Source: Kitasatospora sp. NBC_00240 (GTDB lineage: Bacteria; Actinomycetota; Actinomycetes; Streptomycetales; Streptomycetaceae). Taken from it: a DNA stretch of 64,000 nucleotides. A model generated the notes under the pieces. The model saw only the letters and a list, made by a program, of their open reading frames with translations. It did not search any database and was not told where the DNA came from. A program made the translations under genes and the position numbers. The stretch covers positions 6,572,001-6,636,000 of the forward strand of contig NZ_JAPEMU010000001.1 in NCBI RefSeq assembly GCF_026342405.1, read 5' to 3'. Of this stretch, positions 1 through 8,082 are shown piece by piece (position 1 is the stretch's first letter; each line of letters begins with the position of its first letter).

Positions 1-68
1 GGCGGCCGGCGCGGTGGCGCCGCCGCTCACCGGCCCGGCGTCCGCGGGGGCGTGCGGGAGCGGCCCGT

Positions 69-365
69 TCACGGGCGGAAGGTTCCCCAGCTGTCGTCCG
101 CCGGCACCGGCTCGCGGTTGAAGTACGGCACCCGCTCGGTCAGCGAGTTCGGCAGCTTGTCGCCGACCTTGTCGGCCACCGCGCCGGCCGCCTTGCCGGC
201 CGCCGCGCCCGCCTGCTGCTTGGCCTTGCCGGCGGCGCTCTGCACCCGGGGGTTCTGCGCGACCTTGCGGGTGACCTTGGCGATCTGCTCGTACCGCTGC
301 CGTCCCGCCCGCGACCCGAGGACGTACCCGGCCGCGGCCCCCACGATGAAACTCAGCTTCCACAT
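69..365 (-). CDS. YtxH-like small membrane-anchored protein
   Basis: This 98-residue protein begins with one hydrophobic, glycine-rich segment (about residues 4-20, ending GYVLGSRAGRQRYEQI). A basic, alanine- and lysine-rich helical tail follows, with repeated AAGKA-type heptads. That layout matches the YtxH family: an N-terminal membrane anchor and a charged amphipathic helix. The start at 365 was chosen because upstream in-frame sequence runs through the tRNA-Asn gene and cannot be coding. Function is unknown in general; a stress or envelope role is only inferred for the family. Confidence 0.75.
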   Translation of the reverse strand: MWKLSFIVGAAAGYVLGSRAGRQRYEQIAKVTRKVAQNPRVQSAAGKAKQQAGAAAGKAAGAVADKVGDKLPNSLTERVPYFNREPVPADDSWGTFRP

Positions 366-519
366 ACTCGGTCTCCACCCTTCCTCGCGGACTGTGCCGC
401 ATTGCCCTACCCGCCGTTCGCGGCGGCGAACCGTCCGTGCCCCCAGCATCCCCGGGTGGTACGCCGGCCGCTCGCCGGGCGCGCCGGGAGGGGGTCGCGG
501 AGCGGTGGCGGGAAAGCGA

Positions 520-551
520 TTGGCGGACCACCCCCCTGAGTGCGCTAATGT
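520..551 (+). promoter_or_regulatory. possible promoter of the tRNA-Asn pair
   Basis: TTGGCG at 520-525 and TAATGT at 546-551 resemble -35 and -10 boxes, but the 20-base spacer is long. The -10-like box lies about 58 bases before the first mature tRNA. This is a plausible but weak call. Confidence 0.3.
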
Positions 552-608
552 ATGTCCCGCAGCGAGCGCCGAGGGCCCGGGAGACCGGGAGCCCGGAGCG
601 GAAGCCGA

Positions 609-681
609 TCCCCCATAGCTCAATTGGCAGAGCAGCCGACTGTTAATCGGCAGGTTATTGGTTCGAGTCCAATTGGGGGAG
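609..681 (+). tRNA. tRNA-Asn (GTT), copy 1
   Basis: A 73-base cloverleaf. The acceptor stem TCCCCCA pairs with TGGGGGA (674-680), the anticodon loop contains GTT, the T-loop is GTTCGAGTCC, and the discriminator base is G. CCA is encoded directly after it (682-684). A second, nearly identical tRNA-Asn follows 61 bases downstream, so the two are probably cotranscribed. Confidence 0.95.
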
Positions 682-742
682 CCACAGGAAGCCGGGCCCA
701 CGGGCCCGGCCCACCTGTTGTGCAGTACCTCGGTACGCGCGA

Positions 743-815
743 TCCCGCATAGCTCAATTGGCAGAGCAGCCGACTGTTAATCGGCAGGTTATTGGTTCGA
801 GTCCAATTGCGGGAG
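743..815 (+). tRNA. tRNA-Asn (GTT), copy 2
   Basis: This copy differs from copy 1 only by a compensated pair in the acceptor stem (TCCCGCA with TGCGGGA). It lacks an encoded CCA (CTT follows instead), so CCA would have to be added after transcription. The compensatory change indicates that the copy is functional. Confidence 0.95.
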
Positions 816-850
816 CTTCATCGGGTTCGTCCCCGGTGAGTGCTCAGAGC

Positions 851-880
851 GAAGGCCCCCCGATCGACCGGGGGGCCTTC
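851..880 (+). terminator. terminator after the tRNA-Asn pair
   Basis: A strong inverted repeat, GAAGGCCCCCCG with CGGGGGGCCTTC, lies 35 bases after the second tRNA. It is followed by GTGTTT. It probably also serves the converging protease gene. Confidence 0.8.
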
Positions 881-951
881 GTGTTTCCCGGCCCGGACGG
901 GGGCCCGTCCGGGCCGGTCGCCCGCCCGTCCGGCCCTCCTCGGTCGGCCGC

Positions 952-1701
952 TCAGTCGGCCGCCGCCCGGCGGTAGAGCTCGGTGACCCGCTCGTCGAAG
1001 GTGACGCTGTACGAGATCCGGGGGGTGTCGCCGCCCTCCTGGTAGCCGCCGATCACGCCCACCACCGCACCGGCGCCGGTGATCCAGGGGCTGCCGCTGG
1101 TGCCGTCCGTGTAGCCGTCGCAGTCGAAGCGCTCCTGGGTGGGGCTCTGCGAGGCCGTCCGGGTGGAGCAGGTGATCGGCTCCTCGCCGCCGTTCGGGTA
1201 GCCGGTCACCGAGACGGCCAGCCCGAAACCGCTCTCACCGCCGAGGCTGTTGCCGCCGACCACGTCCTCGATCTGGCGGCCCCCCGACGGCTTCACCGTG
1301 ACGAAGGCCACGTCGTACTCGGGGTCGGCCTCCTCGCTCCAGCGCGGATCGACGGTCACCGCGTCCAGCGCCCAGCTCCCGTAGGGGGACGTTCCGTTGC
1401 GGTAGCCGGGGGTGAAGACCAGACCCTCCTGCGGGCCGTAGTCGTCCGGCACCACGCAGTGGGCGGCGGTGACCAGCAGGTTGTGCCGGGGGCTGCGCAC
1501 CACGCTGGCCGTGCAGGCGCGGGGGCCCCGGGCGGTGCCGAGCGAGAGCGTGCCGACGCGGTCCCCGGCGGCGTCCCGAGGGGCGGTGCGGGCGGCCGGG
1601 GGCGCCTCGACGGCGGAGCTGCAGGCGGTGGCGGCGATCAGCAGGGCCGCCGCGGGGGGCAGCAGCCGAGCGCGCACGGGCCGGGCCGGGCCGAGTGCCA
1701 T
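952..1701 (-). CDS. secreted trypsin-like serine protease (paralogue 1)
   Basis: A 249-residue chymotrypsin-fold peptidase. The triad is visible as His81 (TAAHC), Asp130 (EYDVAF) and Ser202 (GTSGSPW). The N-terminus has basic residues, a hydrophobic stretch and ATACSS, which may be a signal peptide or a weak lipobox, so the enzyme is exported. The ATG at 1701 follows a purine-rich site. The gene lies 137 bases downstream of a second protease on the same strand, with clear similarity across the whole catalytic domain, which points to tandem duplication. The GTSGSP form instead of GDSGGP groups it with glutamyl-endopeptidase-like members, but specificity cannot be read from the sequence. Confidence 0.85.
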   Translation of the reverse strand: MALGPARPVRARLLPPAAALLIAATACSSAVEAPPAARTAPRDAAGDRVGTLSLGTARGPRACTASVVRSPRHNLLVTAAHCVVPDDYGPQEGLVFTPGYRNGTSPYGSWALDAVTVDPRWSEEADPEYDVAFVTVKPSGGRQIEDVVGGNSLGGESGFGLAVSVTGYPNGGEEPITCSTRTASQSPTQERFDCDGYTDGTSGSPWITGAGAVVGVIGGYQEGGDTPRISYSVTFDERVTELYRRAAAD

Positions 1702-1838
1702 CAGGACTCCGCCTCTCGTCCTCGCGTCCGGTGGACGCGTGTCGGGTGTACGGGCGCTGCACCGGGCCGCCGCTGTGCGGCTCCCCGTACCCGGAAGATC
1801 TACCAGTCCGGGCGGGGGCGGCGCCACCTTGGGCCCGC

Positions 1839-2726
1839 TCACCCGGTGGCCCGGTCGTACAGGGCCTGCACGTCGTCGCCGAAGTAACTGCTGTACGAGG
1901 TGTCGGGGGTGTTGCCGCCCTGCTGGTAGCCGCCGATCACCCCGACCACCGTGCCGGTCATGGTGGCCGGGTCGAAGTCGGTCACCCAGGGGCTCCCGCT
2001 GGTGCCGCCGGTGTAGTCCGGGCAGTCGATCCGCAGCTGGGTCGGGCTCTGCTCGTCGGAGGTGTTGCTGCAGGTGATGGGCAGGTTGCCGCTGCTCGGA
2101 TAGCCGGTCACCTTCACCGGCAGCCGGTAGCCCCGGTCGATGCCCAGCAGGTTGGCGCCGAGCACCTGCTGCACCTGCTGACCGTTCTGCGGGGCGACGA
2201 CCGCGAAGGCGACGTCGATGTCGGGGTCGCCGGACTCCTCCCAGCGCGGGTCGACGGTCACCGACAGCAGCGGCCAGACGCCGTTCGGGGTCTCGCCGGC
2301 GCGGTAGCCGGGGACGAACACCAGATCGCTGCGCGGGCCGAGCCGCGGGTCGTCCACGCAGTGCGCGGCGGTGACGATCAGGTTGAGACCGGCACTGTCG
2401 ACGACGCTCGCGGTGCAGAAGTGGTCGCCGACGGCCGAGTGCGTGAAGACCGCCCCGACCAGGCTGTTCAGCGCGGTGGGTGCGGCCGTGCGGGTCGTCC
2501 CGGGGTGCTCGGCGACGGCGGCCCGGATCCGGTCCTTGGTCCAGCCGTGCATCGCGTCGGTGCCGCCGCCTCCCGGCGTCGGACCCCCCGGCGCCGGACT
2601 GCCCGGTGCCGATCGGTCCGACGGAGGCGTACCGGGGTTCGTCGGGCCGGCCGAGGAGGTGCACCCCGCGCAGGCCAGCGCGAGTGCCAGGGCGCAGACG
2701 CCCACGGCCAGCTCACGTATCGTCAT
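1839..2726 (-). CDS. secreted trypsin-like serine protease (paralogue 2)
   Basis: A 295-residue exported peptidase. A signal sequence ending in CAGCTSSAG (possible lipoprotein) is followed by a Pro/Gly-rich linker at about residues 25-57 and then the catalytic domain, with His122 (TAAHC), Asp171 (DIDVAF) and Ser243 (GTSGSPW). The start at 2726 has GGAGG a few bases upstream; upstream in-frame residues look like non-coding sequence. It is the 5' neighbour of the paralogous protease and the two may be cotranscribed. The extra propeptide or linker here is the main difference between the pair. Confidence 0.87.
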   Translation of the reverse strand: MTIRELAVGVCALALALACAGCTSSAGPTNPGTPPSDRSAPGSPAPGGPTPGGGGTDAMHGWTKDRIRAAVAEHPGTTRTAAPTALNSLVGAVFTHSAVGDHFCTASVVDSAGLNLIVTAAHCVDDPRLGPRSDLVFVPGYRAGETPNGVWPLLSVTVDPRWEESGDPDIDVAFAVVAPQNGQQVQQVLGANLLGIDRGYRLPVKVTGYPSSGNLPITCSNTSDEQSPTQLRIDCPDYTGGTSGSPWVTDFDPATMTGTVVGVIGGYQQGGNTPDTSYSSYFGDDVQALYDRATG

Positions 2727-2963
2727 CCGCCGCCCTCCGCCGTGCCGGACCGCGGACCGGGCCGGCTCGTCGGCTCCCAGGTTCGAGCCGTGGGGCCCGC
2801 CCGGCCAGCGGAATTCGCCCGGACGGGGAGTGCGCCGGGCCCGCGTACCCATGTGCGCCCCCGGCGCGCATCACAGGTGATCGACCGGCTATGCTGCCCG
2901 GGACGGCCTTCCGGGGCCGTCTGCTGCTGCCGCGACCGGCTCACCGGACGCGCACGGCGAACC

Positions 2964-3037
<74 letters not shown>

Positions 3038-3445
3038 CCGTCGCACTGTGTCGGCCCGCCGCGAATTCGCCGCGCTGACCTGCGGAAACGGTCGACTGTC
3101 CTGGAGGAACTCTAGGGCAGGGCCGCCTCGTTCCGATCGCGGACATGCCGAGGTTCACCCATCCGGGAACCCGCCGGCGCCGTCGTATTGACGAACCGTC
3201 CGGCGCCGCGCGGAGCGCCGACCCCGGGGGCCGTCGCCAAGCCCCGCCCGCCCGCCGGCCCCGGTGCCCACGACCCGTCGCCCGATGCGGCCGACCACCA
3301 CCGCCCGGGCCCTGACCGCTACCGCCCGGGCTGTCGGCAGCCGCCGGCCCCCGCGTCACCCGAAGGTGCGGCCGCCCCGACCGCCGGTACTCCGCCCGTA
3401 CCGCTCGCCCGCCCCGGTGGCTCCTGTGCCGCGCATAGTTGAGAC
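3038..3445. other. 408-base intergenic region
   Basis: This stretch lies between the CAU tRNA and a lipoprotein gene. It is C-rich, with Pro/Arg-type codons in every reading frame, and shows no recognised protein. The sequence around 3088-3170 is less GC-biased and may carry the promoter of the downstream gene, but no convincing -35/-10 pair was seen. Confidence 0.4.
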
Positions 3446-4534
3446 ATGGACTCCAGCTTCGCCGAGGCGGTCGGACAGCCGCCGGCCGCACCCGCGCCGC
3501 TCCGCTCCGAACCGGCCCGGCGGGCGGTGCTGCTCGGGGGCGCGGGGGTGCTCCTGGGCGCGGCCGGCTGCGCCGGGGGAGGAAGCGCCGGCCCCACCGC
3601 GGCGGCGCCGACCGGCTCGTCGTCCACCGCCGCTCCGTCCACCGCCTCACCGGCCGCCGGTTCCCCGTCCGCGGCGGCCACCGGCGGCGCCCCCGCCGGG
3701 CTCCCGGCGGTCACACCCTGGGTGCCCGGCCCCGGCGAGGTGGACCCCGACGTGAAGCTGCGGGCCGTGCAACTCGTCGAGGCGCTGGGCAACTGGCCGG
3801 CCGGCGGGCAGGGCGTCGCCGCCGCCGGCGCCCGGGCCGCCGCGCTCGGACTGAACCCGGGCCTCGCCGCCCAGGCCGGCCCGCTGCTCCCGGCGGCCGA
3901 CCGGGCCGTCCTGCAGGTGGTGTACGCCCAGTACGGCGGACTGCTGGCCGACAGCGCCAGCGTCATGGTGGTGTGCCGCCAGTGGACGGCCGGGGCCGAC
4001 GGCACGGTCGCCGAGGGCGGCACCACCGTCGACGTCCGGCTCGGCCGGGCGCAGCCGCGCTGGACGGTGACCGAACTGCACCCCGCCGACCCCGGCGCGC
4101 CCTCGGCCACCCTCTCCGCCGCCGCCCGGGCCGTGCTGACCGACACCCGGATCCTGCTGCCGCCCGCCGCGCTGGCCGACGTCACCAGCGGCGCCGTCCA
4201 CGACAGCGTGCTGCGGGCGATGCTCACACTGGCGCAGGCATACACCTTCCAGGTCACGGTGCTGCGCTCAGGCCACCCGCTGGACGTCTTCGGCACGGAC
4301 CGGCCCAGCGACCACCCGCAGGGGCGCGGGGTGGACGTCTGGCAGATCGACGGCCACACCGTCGCCGACCCGGCGACCGACCACGCCCTGGTCGACGGCT
4401 TCATGCGGGCGGCCGCCGCGGCGGGCTCGTACAACGTCGGCGGGCCGCGGCAGCTGAGCGGCGGCGTGACGGCCGACCAGTTCTTCTCCGACGACACCCA
4501 CCACGACCACGTCCACGCCGGTTTCACCGACTGA
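3446..4534 (+). CDS. Tat-type lipoprotein with a C-terminal metallopeptidase-like domain
   Basis: A 362-residue exported protein. The N-terminus contains PARRAVLLGGAGVLLGAAGC, a twin-arginine signal with a lipobox-like end, followed by a long Ala/Ser/Thr/Pro linker (about 45-90). The C-terminal third carries HPQGRGVDVW and DDTHHDHVHAGF. These His/Asp patterns match zinc-binding D-Ala-D-Ala carboxypeptidase/LAS-type or related peptidoglycan peptidases. The middle region has no clear assignment. A cell-wall role is inferred from the motifs; no neighbour shares an obvious function. Confidence 0.65.
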   Translation: MDSSFAEAVGQPPAAPAPLRSEPARRAVLLGGAGVLLGAAGCAGGGSAGPTAAAPTGSSSTAAPSTASPAAGSPSAAATGGAPAGLPAVTPWVPGPGEVDPDVKLRAVQLVEALGNWPAGGQGVAAAGARAAALGLNPGLAAQAGPLLPAADRAVLQVVYAQYGGLLADSASVMVVCRQWTAGADGTVAEGGTTVDVRLGRAQPRWTVTELHPADPGAPSATLSAAARAVLTDTRILLPPAALADVTSGAVHDSVLRAMLTLAQAYTFQVTVLRSGHPLDVFGTDRPSDHPQGRGVDVWQIDGHTVADPATDHALVDGFMRAAAAAGSYNVGGPRQLSGGVTADQFFSDDTHHDHVHAGFTD

Positions 4535-4612
4535 CGACGGCCGTCGCCGGCCTGTGAGAGAGTGCGGCCCGAGAAGGTGGATCACCCGACCGCGCGGAGA
4601 CGGGGGCAGTTC

Positions 4613-5134
4613 GTGGAGACGTCGGTGGAGCTGGAGGCGGCGCGTACCGCCTTGGTGCTGGTCGATCTGATGGACCGGATCGTCGCGCTGCCGCTGCGGC
4701 CGAGGAGCGGCGACGAGGTGCTGGCGACCTCGCTCGCCCTCGCCGGGCGGTTCCGGACGGCCGGGGCGACGGTGGCCGCGATCCGGGTGGAGCGCCCGGG
4801 CGTCGCCGAGCAGCCGCCGGGCAGCGGGCTGGCGGCGGGTGTCGCCGAGGCGGCCGACCTGGTGGTGGTCAAGCGGACCGTCGGCGGGTTCCACAGCACC
4901 GACCTGGACCCGCGGCTGCGGGAGCGCGGGGTGGACACCCTGGTGTTCGCGGGCATCGCGACCAACATGGGGGTGGAGTCGACCGCGCGGGCGGCCGCCG
5001 ACCACGGTTACGAGCTGGTGTTCGCCGAGGACGCGATGACCGGACTGACCGGTGAGGAACACCGGGCGGCGGTCACGCTGAGCCTGCCCCGGTTCGGCAC
5101 GGTGCTGCCGGCGGCCGGCATCCGGCTCGGCTGA
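4613..5134 (+). CDS. isochorismatase-like hydrolase lacking the catalytic Cys
   Basis: A 173-residue alpha/beta protein of the isochorismatase/cysteine hydrolase family. The conserved Asp (ALVLVDLMD, residue 18) and Lys (VVVKRT, residue 87) are present. The usual Cys position in TNxCVxST is Gly120 (ATNMGVESTAR). Family members with this change include true isochorismatases (EntB/PhzD), which work without a nucleophilic Cys, so activity may remain but on a different substrate. GTG at 4613 was chosen because GGGGG lies at a good distance before it; an upstream GTG at 4562 is possible. Confidence 0.75.
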   Translation: METSVELEAARTALVLVDLMDRIVALPLRPRSGDEVLATSLALAGRFRTAGATVAAIRVERPGVAEQPPGSGLAAGVAEAADLVVVKRTVGGFHSTDLDPRLRERGVDTLVFAGIATNMGVESTARAAADHGYELVFAEDAMTGLTGEEHRAAVTLSLPRFGTVLPAAGIRLG

Positions 5135-5158
5135 ACGCCGGGCCGCACGCCCGCCCGG

Positions 5159-5206
5159 CACCCGCGCCGGCCGGCACCCGCGCCGGCCGGTCCACGCGCC
5201 GGCCGG
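5159..5206. repeat. 16-bp tandem repeat, three copies
   Basis: Two identical units of CACCCGCGCCGGCCGG (5159-5174 and 5175-5190) are followed by one variant (5191-5206, starting TCCACG) and a decayed fourth. It fills most of the gap between the isochorismatase and deaminase genes. No function is evident. Confidence 0.8.
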
Positions 5207-5323
5207 TCCACGCGTCCGTGCGTCCGGTCCGCCCGGCCGCCCCCGCGTCCGCCCGGCCCGGCCGTCGCCGGGTGGTCCGCCGTGGGCGCCGTACCGCCGC
5301 CGCCCGGTCCGTAAGCTGGGGCG

Positions 5324-6238
5324 ATGCTCGCACCCGCCGCCCTGCCTACCCCGCTGCACCGACTGACCGACCCGGTGCTGGAGCGGGCCGGCCTGGAGCT
5401 GCGGCTCAAGCGGGACGACCTGCTGCACCCGGCCGTGCCCGGGAACAAGTGGCGCAAGCTGACACCCAACCTGGCCCTGGCGGCGGAGCGGGGGCATACC
5501 CGGCTGCTCACCTTCGGCGGGGCCTACTCGACCCATCTGCGGGCGACCGCCGCCGCCGCGTCGGCGCTCGGCCTGTCCAGCGTCGGGCTGGTCCGGGGCG
5601 AGGAACTGGCCGGCGCGCCGCGGAACTGGTCGCTGCGCGCGGCCGAGGCGTCCGGGATGGAGCTCGGGTTCCTCACCCGCGGCGAGTACCGGCGGACGGT
5701 GGCCGGCCTGGCGGACCGGGCCGTCACGGCGGAGCTGGCCGCCCGTTGGGGGCGCTGCCTGATCCTGCCCGAGGGCGGCTCCAACGCGCCGGCGGTGCTC
5801 GGCGCGGCGGCGATCCCCGCCGAGATCCCGGATCTCGGCCCGCGCGACCTGCTCTGCTGCCCGGTCGGCACCGGCGCCACCCTGGCGGGCGTCGCGGCCG
5901 GGCTCCCGCCGGGCGCGCGGGCCCTCGGGGTGGCGGTGCTGCGCGGTGGCGAGGGGTACCTGGAGGGCGAGCTGGCCCGGCTCCACCGGGAGGCGTACGG
6001 GCGGGAGTTCGCGAACTGGCGGATCGACCACGGGTACCACGGCGGTGGCTACGGGAAGGTCCCGGCGGAGCTGGAGGCGTTCGCGGCCGGGTTCGAGGAC
6101 CGGCACGGGATCGCGCTGGAGCGCCGCTACGTCGCCAAGACGCTGCTGGCCGTCCACGACCTGGCCGGGGCCGGCGCGCTGGCGCCGGGCACCCGGGTGA
6201 CGGTCGTGGTCACGGGCCTGCCGGATCCGGTGGCGTAG
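5324..6238 (+). CDS. PLP-dependent ACC deaminase / D-cysteine desulfhydrase family enzyme
   Basis: A 304-residue fold-type II PLP enzyme. The PLP lysine lies in GNKWRKL (about residue 46). The substrate-loop motif appears as YSTHLRATA, where many members have YSNH, and LPEGGSN and PVGTGATLAG form the phosphate-binding region. The family removes ammonia from 1-aminocyclopropane-1-carboxylate or H2S from D-cysteine; the substrate here cannot be decided. The last 29 bases overlap the end of the converging TetR gene. Confidence 0.8.
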   Translation: MLAPAALPTPLHRLTDPVLERAGLELRLKRDDLLHPAVPGNKWRKLTPNLALAAERGHTRLLTFGGAYSTHLRATAAAASALGLSSVGLVRGEELAGAPRNWSLRAAEASGMELGFLTRGEYRRTVAGLADRAVTAELAARWGRCLILPEGGSNAPAVLGAAAIPAEIPDLGPRDLLCCPVGTGATLAGVAAGLPPGARALGVAVLRGGEGYLEGELARLHREAYGREFANWRIDHGYHGGGYGKVPAELEAFAAGFEDRHGIALERRYVAKTLLAVHDLAGAGALAPGTRVTVVVTGLPDPVA

Positions 6239-6860
6239 CTCCGGGCCGGACCGCGAGGCCGTCCATGAACACCTCGAAGAGGTGCTCGCTGCGGCCTGCC
6301 GCGGACGGTGCCTGGTCGGTGATCCAGCCCAGCGCGTTGACCATGGCGAACAGGTCGGTGCCGTCGACGTCGGGGCGGATCCGGCCGGCGGCCTGGGCCC
6401 GTTCGAGCACCCGCCCGGCGGCCTCGCGCATGGCCAGGCAGGAGGCGTGCAGCGGTGAGTCCGGGTCGTTCAGGGTGGCCATCAGCGAGGCGGCCAGGCC
6501 GCGGTAGCCGCCGGTGCTGACGGCGAAGCCGCGCAGCCACTCGGCCAGTGCCCGTTCGGGTGCCGGGCTGTCGCCGAGCGCGTCCGCCCGGGCGGCGAGG
6601 CGGTCGAAGCGCTCCCGCAGCAGTGTCTCCAGCAGCGCGTCGCGGGTGGGGAAGTGCCGGTAGAGGGTGCCGAGGCCGATGTCCGCGCGGCGGGCGATGT
6701 CGCGCAGTGAGGCCTGGGTGCCCTGCTCCGCGACCACGGCGGTGGCCGCTTCGAGGATCCGCTCGCGGTTGCGCACGGCGTCGGCCCGCTGCCCGCGGGC
6801 GGCCGGTCCGGGCTCCGTAGCTGGTCCGGGCTCCGTGGGCGGTCCGGCGGCTGCGGTCAT
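6210..6860 (-). CDS. TetR-family repressor of the adjacent reductase
   Basis: A 216-residue regulator. The N-terminal helix-turn-helix reads RILEAATAVVAEQG...LRDIARRADIGLGTLYRHF (about 35-80), followed by a helical ligand-binding domain. ATG 6860 has GGGAGA upstream; upstream in-frame residues fall in the operator region. It is divergent from the MDR reductase gene at 6974, and two near-identical palindromes lie between them, so it probably represses that gene and itself. The inducing ligand is unknown. Confidence 0.88.
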   Translation of the reverse strand: MTAAAGPPTEPGPATEPGPAARGQRADAVRNRERILEAATAVVAEQGTQASLRDIARRADIGLGTLYRHFPTRDALLETLLRERFDRLAARADALGDSPAPERALAEWLRGFAVSTGGYRGLAASLMATLNDPDSPLHASCLAMREAAGRVLERAQAAGRIRPDVDGTDLFAMVNALGWITDQAPSAAGRSEHLFEVFMDGLAVRPGATPPDPAGP

Positions 6861-6892
6861 TGGGGTTCTCCCGTGCTGGTGGGCCTCGGCCC

Positions 6893-6939
6893 TTGACAAG
6901 CGGAACACTGCTCCGAATATGATCCGGAGCACTGCTCCG
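6893..6939 (+). promoter_or_regulatory. reductase promoter with two TetR-type operators
   Basis: TTGACA (6893-6898) and TATGAT (6918-6923) form a promoter-like pair reading toward the reductase. A palindrome CGGAACACTGCTCCG (6901-6915, one mismatch) sits in the spacer. A perfect palindrome CGGAGCACTGCTCCG (6925-6939) covers the likely transcription start. The 24-base offset fits two repressor dimers on nearly the same face. Confidence 0.75.
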
Positions 6940-6973
6940 TATCCTACGGGGTGGCTGTGACCAAGGGGGAGAA

Positions 6974-7966
6974 ATGGCCGGAGCAACGATGATGGCTGTC
7001 CGGGTGCATGCCTTCGGCGGCCCGGAGGAACTGCGGTACGAGAAGGTGCCCGTCCCCCGGCCGGGGCCGGGCGAGGTGCTCGTCCGGGTCCACGCGGCGG
7101 GCGTCAACCCGCCGGACTGGTACGGGCGGACGGGCTTCGCGAACATCCCCGAGGCGATCCGGGTGGCGCTGTCGCTGCCCTTCACCCCGGGGTCCGACAT
7201 CTCCGGCGAGATCGTGGCGCTCGGCCCGGACGTCACCGGCTGGTCGGTGGGCGAGGCCGTCCTCGGTCTGGTCCGGTTCCCTTCGCGGGGCGGCCGCGGC
7301 GAGGGGTACGCGCAGTACGCGACCGCGCCGGTGACCGACCTGGCGCGCAAGCCGGCCGGGCTCGACCACGTCCGGGCGGCGGGGGTGCCGATGGCCGGGC
7401 TCACCGCGTACCAGTTCCTGTACGACCACCTCGGCCTCGGGCCGGGGGACGGCAAGGGGCGGACGGTGCTGGTCAACGGCGCGGCGGGCGGGGTCGGCCA
7501 CTTCACCGTCCAGTTGGCCAAGGTCCTCGGCGCGGAGGTGGTCGGGGTCGCCTCGACCCGGCACCGGGAGTTCCTGGCCGGCCTCGGCGCCGACCGGTTC
7601 GTCGACTACACCGCCACGCCCGTCGAGGACGTGGTGCGGGACGTCGACCACCTCGTCGACACCGTCGGCGGCCCGGACGCCCATCGCCTCCTGCCGGTGG
7701 TCCGCCGGGGCGGCACGATCAGCCCGGTCTTCCTGGGCGAGTACCACCGGGAGCGCGCGCAGCGGCTCGGCATCGACTTCCGGTCCGGCCAGGTGCACTC
7801 GGACGGGGCCCAACTGGCCGAGCTGGTGGGGCTGATCGACCAGGGGCTGGTCCAGGTGGGGGTGGACAGCGTCTTCCCGCTGGCCCGGGCGGCCGAGGCC
7901 CACCAGCGGGCCGAGCGCGGCCACCTCCAGGGCAAGATCGTCCTGCGGGTGGCCGAGGACTGGTGA
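6974..7966 (+). CDS. zinc-independent MDR-family NADP-dependent oxidoreductase (quinone reductase-like)
   Basis: A 330-residue medium-chain reductase. The GroES-like N-terminal domain (GEVLVRVHAAGVNPPDW) is followed by a Rossmann domain with VNGAAGGVGHFTVQLAK (about 170-190), the AxxGxxG-type NADPH site. The cysteine-rich zinc loop of alcohol dehydrogenases is absent, which fits quinone/enone reductases. GGGGGAG lies just before ATG 6974. It is controlled, by inference, by the divergent TetR regulator, which suggests induction by an electrophile or quinone. Confidence 0.85.
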   Translation: MAGATMMAVRVHAFGGPEELRYEKVPVPRPGPGEVLVRVHAAGVNPPDWYGRTGFANIPEAIRVALSLPFTPGSDISGEIVALGPDVTGWSVGEAVLGLVRFPSRGGRGEGYAQYATAPVTDLARKPAGLDHVRAAGVPMAGLTAYQFLYDHLGLGPGDGKGRTVLVNGAAGGVGHFTVQLAKVLGAEVVGVASTRHREFLAGLGADRFVDYTATPVEDVVRDVDHLVDTVGGPDAHRLLPVVRRGGTISPVFLGEYHRERAQRLGIDFRSGQVHSDGAQLAELVGLIDQGLVQVGVDSVFPLARAAEAHQRAERGHLQGKIVLRVAEDW

Positions 7967-7970
7967 GCCA

Positions 7971-8016
7971 CCGGCCGCGGCCGGCCCGTCACGGGGGTGC
8001 GGGCCGGCCGCGACCG
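7971..8016 (+). terminator. GC-rich hairpin after the reductase
   Basis: GGCCGCGGCCGGCCCG pairs with CGGGCCGGCCGCG across an 11-base loop, starting five bases after the stop codon. It has no T-run, as is common for actinomycete terminators. Confidence 0.55.
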
Positions 8017-8061
8017 GGTCTGCGGAAGGCCGGGTCTGCGGAAGGCCGGGTCTGCGGAAGG
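8014..8061. repeat. 16-bp perfect tandem repeat, three copies
   Basis: Three exact copies of CCGGGTCTGCGGAAGG (8014-8029, 8030-8045, 8046-8061) sit between the converging reductase and LCP genes. The copy number is likely to vary between strains. Confidence 0.9.
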
Positions 8062-8082
8062 CGGCGTCGGCGCGGGGCCGGG

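Noticed and set aside
3188..3442. Small plus-strand gene before the lipoprotein
   Set aside because: The composition is only Pro/Ala/Arg from GC bias, with no ribosome site or known motif.
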